Assembly: GCF_030294945.1 (NCBI RefSeq)
Contig: NZ_AP018448.1
Location: 11,318,501 to 11,382,500, forward strand
Direction of reading: 5' to 3'
Origin: Streptomyces graminofaciens
GTDB lineage: Bacteria; Actinomycetota; Actinomycetes; Streptomycetales; Streptomycetaceae
DNA length: 64,000 bases
Part shown: positions 59,088 through 64,000 of the stretch, piece by piece
Numbering within the stretch: the first letter of the stretch is position 1
Layout: every line of letters begins with the position of its first letter
Notes under the pieces: generated by a model
Told to the model about the DNA's origin: nothing
What the model saw: the letters and a program-made list of their open reading frames with translations, nothing else
Databases searched by the model: none
Program-made: the position numbers and the translations under genes

Positions 59088-61364
59088 ATGGCAGCGGACG
59101 ACGCGGTGAGGGACGGCGAGGACGACCCGACGCCATTTCATGTGCACAACACGATGCAGGGCGGGTCCGTCGGCAAGCTCTGGCAGGTCGGAAAACTCTT
59201 CCTGAACGCGGTCCCTGGGCGGGCCGCGTTCGCCGTACCGCGGACCGTCACCGTCGAGGAGGCGTTGAAGGACCCCTATGTGCTGGGCGTGCACCAGTCC
59301 ATCAAGGCGGAGGGAGGATTGCCCGCCTACGTCGCCCGAGCACACGACCGTGAACTCGTCGGCCGCCTGAGCGTGTCTCCGGAGTCCAACGTGATGGCTG
59401 TACTCGTTGGGAAGTCGTGCACCGGCAAGTCGCGAGCGGCCTTCGAGGCGGTGCGCAAGTGCTTCCCGGACTGGCAGCTCGTCGCCCCGCCGGGCGCGGA
59501 GAGCCTGGTGGCGCTGCTGGACCATGGCTCGATCGAACCGAGGACGGTCATCTGGCTGGACGACCTGCGCCTCCGTCTGCGCGGCGAGGCGGGCGAACGG
59601 GCCGCGGAGAAGCTGCGGTTGCTGTTGCAGCGGCCGGGACCCGTCGCCGTCATCGGCGCGATGTGGCCCGAGTTCTGGCACGGGATACGCTCTCCGGCCC
59701 CTGGGAGCGACGAGGACAGGCGCGGGCAGGCACGGGCGCTGCTCAACCTTGCGGCACCGGCGATCTATGTGGCGGAGGCATTCAACAGCGGGGAACTGGA
59801 CGAGGCGGAGCGCCTGGCCGCCGAGTCGCCGCCTCTCGCCGCAGCGCTCGAAACACGCTCCGCCACCGGTCGGCTCACGCAGAGCCTTGCCGCAGGTCCG
59901 GAGCTCGTCACCCGCTATCACATTGCCGATTCCGGCGCGCGAGCGGTGATGACTGCGGCTTTGGAAGCGTGGCGGCTGGGCTGGACCGCGCCTGTACCGC
60001 GCGGCATGCTGCGCGCCGCCGCCGAAGCCTATGCGTCGGACGACGAGTCGCTGCCGGAGACATGGTTCGAGGCGGGGCTCGCGTATGCCACCGAGATGGT
60101 GATGGATGCTGTGGCTCCCCTCACCCTGGTGCGGGTCAGGCCCGACGGCAAAGAGACGGACGGCTTTCTCGTGGCTGATTTCCTCGCACAGGAGATCGTG
60201 CCGGTGATGCCCGCTTGTCGGGGTCCGAAGGCGCTGTGGGAGGCCGCCCTCGCCTACACGCCTTACGCGGATTCGGCCTCGCTGCACCAACTGGCGTCCA
60301 CCGCCATGCAGCGGGGCCTGTATCGCTACGGGGCTCGTCTGTATGGGGCAGCTGCGGTGCGCGGGAACGCCCTGGCCACGTTCAGCGCGTTCTTCCTGCT
60401 GTACGACATCGGCGAGGACCAAGCGCGCTGGACGAGTCCGCGAGGCAGGTGGCTTCTACGTGCGCTCGGGGGTGCCGCCGTCCTTGCGTACGGTGTTTTC
60501 CTCGCACTGGTTTTCCGGACGAGTGACAGCGTCATAGGGGCTGCCGTGTTCATGATGATCATGGTGGTTGTCCCGGGCGGAAAATGGTTGAGAGGGCGCA
60601 GGGCCAGGCGCGTAGCAATGGAGGAAATGCATCGGGATACGGAGAAGGCCCACGTGGCTGAGCTGGTCGCGAAGATGGAGGACGGAGACGTGGCAGCCAC
60701 CTTGGCGATGGCGGCCCGCAGCGGCGAGCGCGGTGACTTCGAGTTCGCCATCCGATGTCTGCGGAGACTTTGGCGAGAGGACCTCCGCGATCAGCCGGAT
60801 GAGGACCCGCTCAGGCCACGCTCCACCTGGTACGTCACGCTGGCCGAGTGGCTGACGGTCGTCGGCGAGCACGCCGAGGCCGAACGCCTGTTGCGATCGG
60901 CACTGGATCCCGGATTCCCTCGTATCGCCGAGGACGTGACCGTGTTCCGCGCTCACTGTACGGCCGTGCTGGTGCGCGTCTGCGGGGAGCAGGGCCGCGT
61001 CGATGACATGACCGATCTCTACGAGAGCGCTGTGCGCGTGGAGTCCTGGGAATGGGCGCGGTTTCTGGCAGCCGTCGTCACTGAGCTGAGTGTGGAACCG
61101 CCGCCCTCCTCTCCAGGAGACGAGGAGGCCAGGCTTAGGGCCGCATGTGCCCGGGGGACCTGGCTGTCGATGCAGAAGCTGATGCACCACCTGAGGAAGA
61201 CCGGCTCGCGCGAGGAACTGGACCGCGTACGACGGTTCGGACTGGAGCCGGATGGGACGACGGCGGCGCCCTGGGGGCAAAGCGTACTGTCGAAGAGGGA
61301 GGCGGCGGCGGTCTCCCGGTTCAAGCAGCAGCAGAGGACCCCGCCCCGCGTTGGACGGCAGTGA
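59088..61364 (+). CDS. P-loop NTPase (STAND-like) with two internal membrane helices and helical repeats
   Basis: This 758-residue protein begins with HNTMQGGSVGKLWQVG (residues 20-35), similar to the Gly-rich HN...G..G.v.QaG motif found before NTPase domains of actinobacterial signalling proteins. Walker A is GKSCTGKS (108-115) and Walker B TVIWLDDL (153-160). Two membrane helices lie at about 457-476 and 481-497, and the C-terminal 240 residues look like TPR-type helical repeats. It may be a membrane-bound sensor NTPase, possibly for stress or phage defence. The DNA is less GC-rich than its neighbours. Confidence 0.65.
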   Translation: MAADDAVRDGEDDPTPFHVHNTMQGGSVGKLWQVGKLFLNAVPGRAAFAVPRTVTVEEALKDPYVLGVHQSIKAEGGLPAYVARAHDRELVGRLSVSPESNVMAVLVGKSCTGKSRAAFEAVRKCFPDWQLVAPPGAESLVALLDHGSIEPRTVIWLDDLRLRLRGEAGERAAEKLRLLLQRPGPVAVIGAMWPEFWHGIRSPAPGSDEDRRGQARALLNLAAPAIYVAEAFNSGELDEAERLAAESPPLAAALETRSATGRLTQSLAAGPELVTRYHIADSGARAVMTAALEAWRLGWTAPVPRGMLRAAAEAYASDDESLPETWFEAGLAYATEMVMDAVAPLTLVRVRPDGKETDGFLVADFLAQEIVPVMPACRGPKALWEAALAYTPYADSASLHQLASTAMQRGLYRYGARLYGAAAVRGNALATFSAFFLLYDIGEDQARWTSPRGRWLLRALGGAAVLAYGVFLALVFRTSDSVIGAAVFMMIMVVVPGGKWLRGRRARRVAMEEMHRDTEKAHVAELVAKMEDGDVAATLAMAARSGERGDFEFAIRCLRRLWREDLRDQPDEDPLRPRSTWYVTLAEWLTVVGEHAEAERLLRSALDPGFPRIAEDVTVFRAHCTAVLVRVCGEQGRVDDMTDLYESAVRVESWEWARFLAAVVTELSVEPPPSSPGDEEARLRAACARGTWLSMQKLMHHLRKTGSREELDRVRRFGLEPDGTTAAPWGQSVLSKREAAAVSRFKQQQRTPPRVGRQ

Positions 61365-61453
61365 CGACAGCCCAGAACGGCAACCCGCCCCTGCCGTGCC
61401 GCCGCACCCAGCACCTCGAAAACCGTGATGCCCAAGCCCATGCGCGCTGCTCA

Positions 61454-61467
61454 GGCGGGCGCCCGCC
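61454..61467. terminator. Palindrome between convergent NTPase and kinase genes
   Basis: GGCGGGCGCCCGCC is a perfect 14-bp palindrome in the 118-bp gap between convergent genes and may be a simple terminator. Confidence 0.4.
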
Positions 61468-61482
61468 ACCGGTTCCCCGGAA

Positions 61483-62181
61483 TTACTGCGCCCCCGTGTC
61501 GTCCCCCGGCATCACCGACTCCGCCACCACCAAGTCCGCCCGCCCCCGGCTCGCCGCCACCAGCTCGGCGTTGCGCTGATCAGTCCGCATCACCCACTCC
61601 ACCGCCTCCTCATGCCCCTTGCCGAACTCCTCGTGCCGGGCGACCAGGCGTCGTACGCGCTCCGTCTCGTCCAGCTCGCAGAACCAGACCTCGTCGAGGT
61701 GAGGGCGGACGCGGGACCATGCCCCGTCCTCCAGCAGCAGATAGTTCCCCTCCGTCACCACCAGGCGGGCCGTCGGCGGTACCGGGACGGCGCCGGCGAT
61801 CGGCTGCTCCAGGGTGCGCTCGAAGCCCGGCGCGTAGACGATGCCGTCCTCGTCGCCGCGCAGCCGCTGCAACAGGGCCGCGTATCCCGCCGCGTCGAAC
61901 GTGTCGGGGGCGCCCTTGCGGTGCAGACGGCCCAGCCGGGTCAGTTCGACGTCGGCCAGGTGGAAGCCGTCCATCGGGACATGGGCGACCCACGGTTCCC
62001 CGTCGCCGTTGAGCGCCCGCACCAGGTGCTCGGCCAGGGTGGACTTGCCCGCCCCGGGACTGCCGGTGATGCCGAGCAGCGCGCGGTGGCCGGGGCGGAC
62101 GAGCGAGGCGGCCCGGTCCAGGAGGGCGTCGAACGTCGTCGCCGAGGGCGCGCGCCGCTCGCTGTGTGCACCGTGGTTCAT
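61483..62181 (-). CDS. Uridine kinase-like nucleoside/nucleotide kinase
   Basis: This 232-residue P-loop kinase has Walker A ITGSPGAGKSTLAEHL, the substrate region PMDGFHLADVELTRLGRLHRKG, VVTEGNYLLLEDGAW and a lid region RRLVARHEEFGKG. It matches the uridine kinase/pantothenate kinase-like family often labelled nucleoside kinase, with fructose- or ribosyl-type substrates also possible. The ATG at 62181 was chosen by domain start. TACTAC lies nine bases upstream, so the message may be leaderless. Confidence 0.82.
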   Translation of the reverse strand: MNHGAHSERRAPSATTFDALLDRAASLVRPGHRALLGITGSPGAGKSTLAEHLVRALNGDGEPWVAHVPMDGFHLADVELTRLGRLHRKGAPDTFDAAGYAALLQRLRGDEDGIVYAPGFERTLEQPIAGAVPVPPTARLVVTEGNYLLLEDGAWSRVRPHLDEVWFCELDETERVRRLVARHEEFGKGHEEAVEWVMRTDQRNAELVAASRGRADLVVAESVMPGDDTGAQ

Positions 62182-62198
62182 GCCGAGACGGTAGTACG

Positions 62199-64000
<1,802 letters not shown>

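Overview
The window is high-GC actinobacterial DNA, almost certainly from a Streptomyces chromosome. The signs are GC-rich third codon positions, frequent GTG and TTG starts with purine-rich ribosome binding sites, apparently leaderless genes, mycothiol-linked formaldehyde detoxification, streptogrisin-type protease, MocR and ROK regulators, PF04672 methyltransferase, and rare TTA codons confined (as far as I saw) to one gene cluster. I count about 54 protein genes, two of them cut by the window edges, at least two decayed genes, and no rRNA, tRNA or CRISPR array.

Layout. 1-8.1 kb: the end of a secreted GH5 endoglycosylceramidase-like enzyme, a secreted beta-propeller protein divergent from a TetR regulator, an MGT-type glycosyltransferase, a FolD paralogue, a LRV/HEAT repeat protein and a SnoaL-like protein. 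8.1-10.6 kb: an ABC exporter between two stretches of gene debris, one of them a LOG-family remnant. 10.6-16.4 kb: a sulfur and aldehyde stress island. It holds a rhodanese, a CsoR/CstR-type repressor with palindromic operators, a TauE exporter, a metallo-beta-lactamase/triple-rhodanese fusion, then S-(hydroxymethyl)mycothiol dehydrogenase with its MBL partner. 16.4-19.8 kb: PP2C phosphatase, SDR, a small membrane protein and a broken MocR gene.

19.8-28.9 kb is the most interesting part. It is a compact biosynthetic cluster that should make 4-aminobenzoate (fused PabA-PabB plus a PabC-type lyase) and then work on it with two AMP-forming ligases, a class A flavin monooxygenase, a membrane-anchored ABM-domain protein and a divergent DUF3050 protein (heme-oxygenase-like fold). 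Four of its genes carry an in-frame TTA codon, which predicts bldA control. There is no polyketide synthase or NRPS.

28.9-38.5 kb: AhpD-like protein, L,D-transpeptidase, Gfo/Idh/MocA oxidoreductase divergent from a ROK regulator, a 56-residue protein, membrane-anchored streptogrisin-like protease, a GNAT/methyltransferase pair, a DUF3800-like protein, a HAD acid phosphatase preceded by a possible leader peptide, and a PPOX-fold protein. 38.5-49.4 kb: a NarL-type two-component system split by an FtsX/MacB-like ABC system, a membrane peptidoglycan-binding protein, a PAS-GAF-SpoIIE phosphatase, and a Tat-exported PAP2 phosphatase with an autotransporter-like repeat.

49.4-59.0 kb is a carbohydrate-use island: BadF-type sugar kinase, divergent ROK repressor with a palindromic operator, sugar ABC importer, and two large toroid-type enzymes resembling heparinase II/III. 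59-64 kb: a P-loop NTPase with two internal membrane helices, a uridine-kinase-like enzyme, a secreted serine hydrolase and the start of a CAP-domain protein.

Start codons were chosen from ribosome binding sites and family alignments recalled from knowledge. No database search was possible, so family names rest on motifs I can read in the translations.
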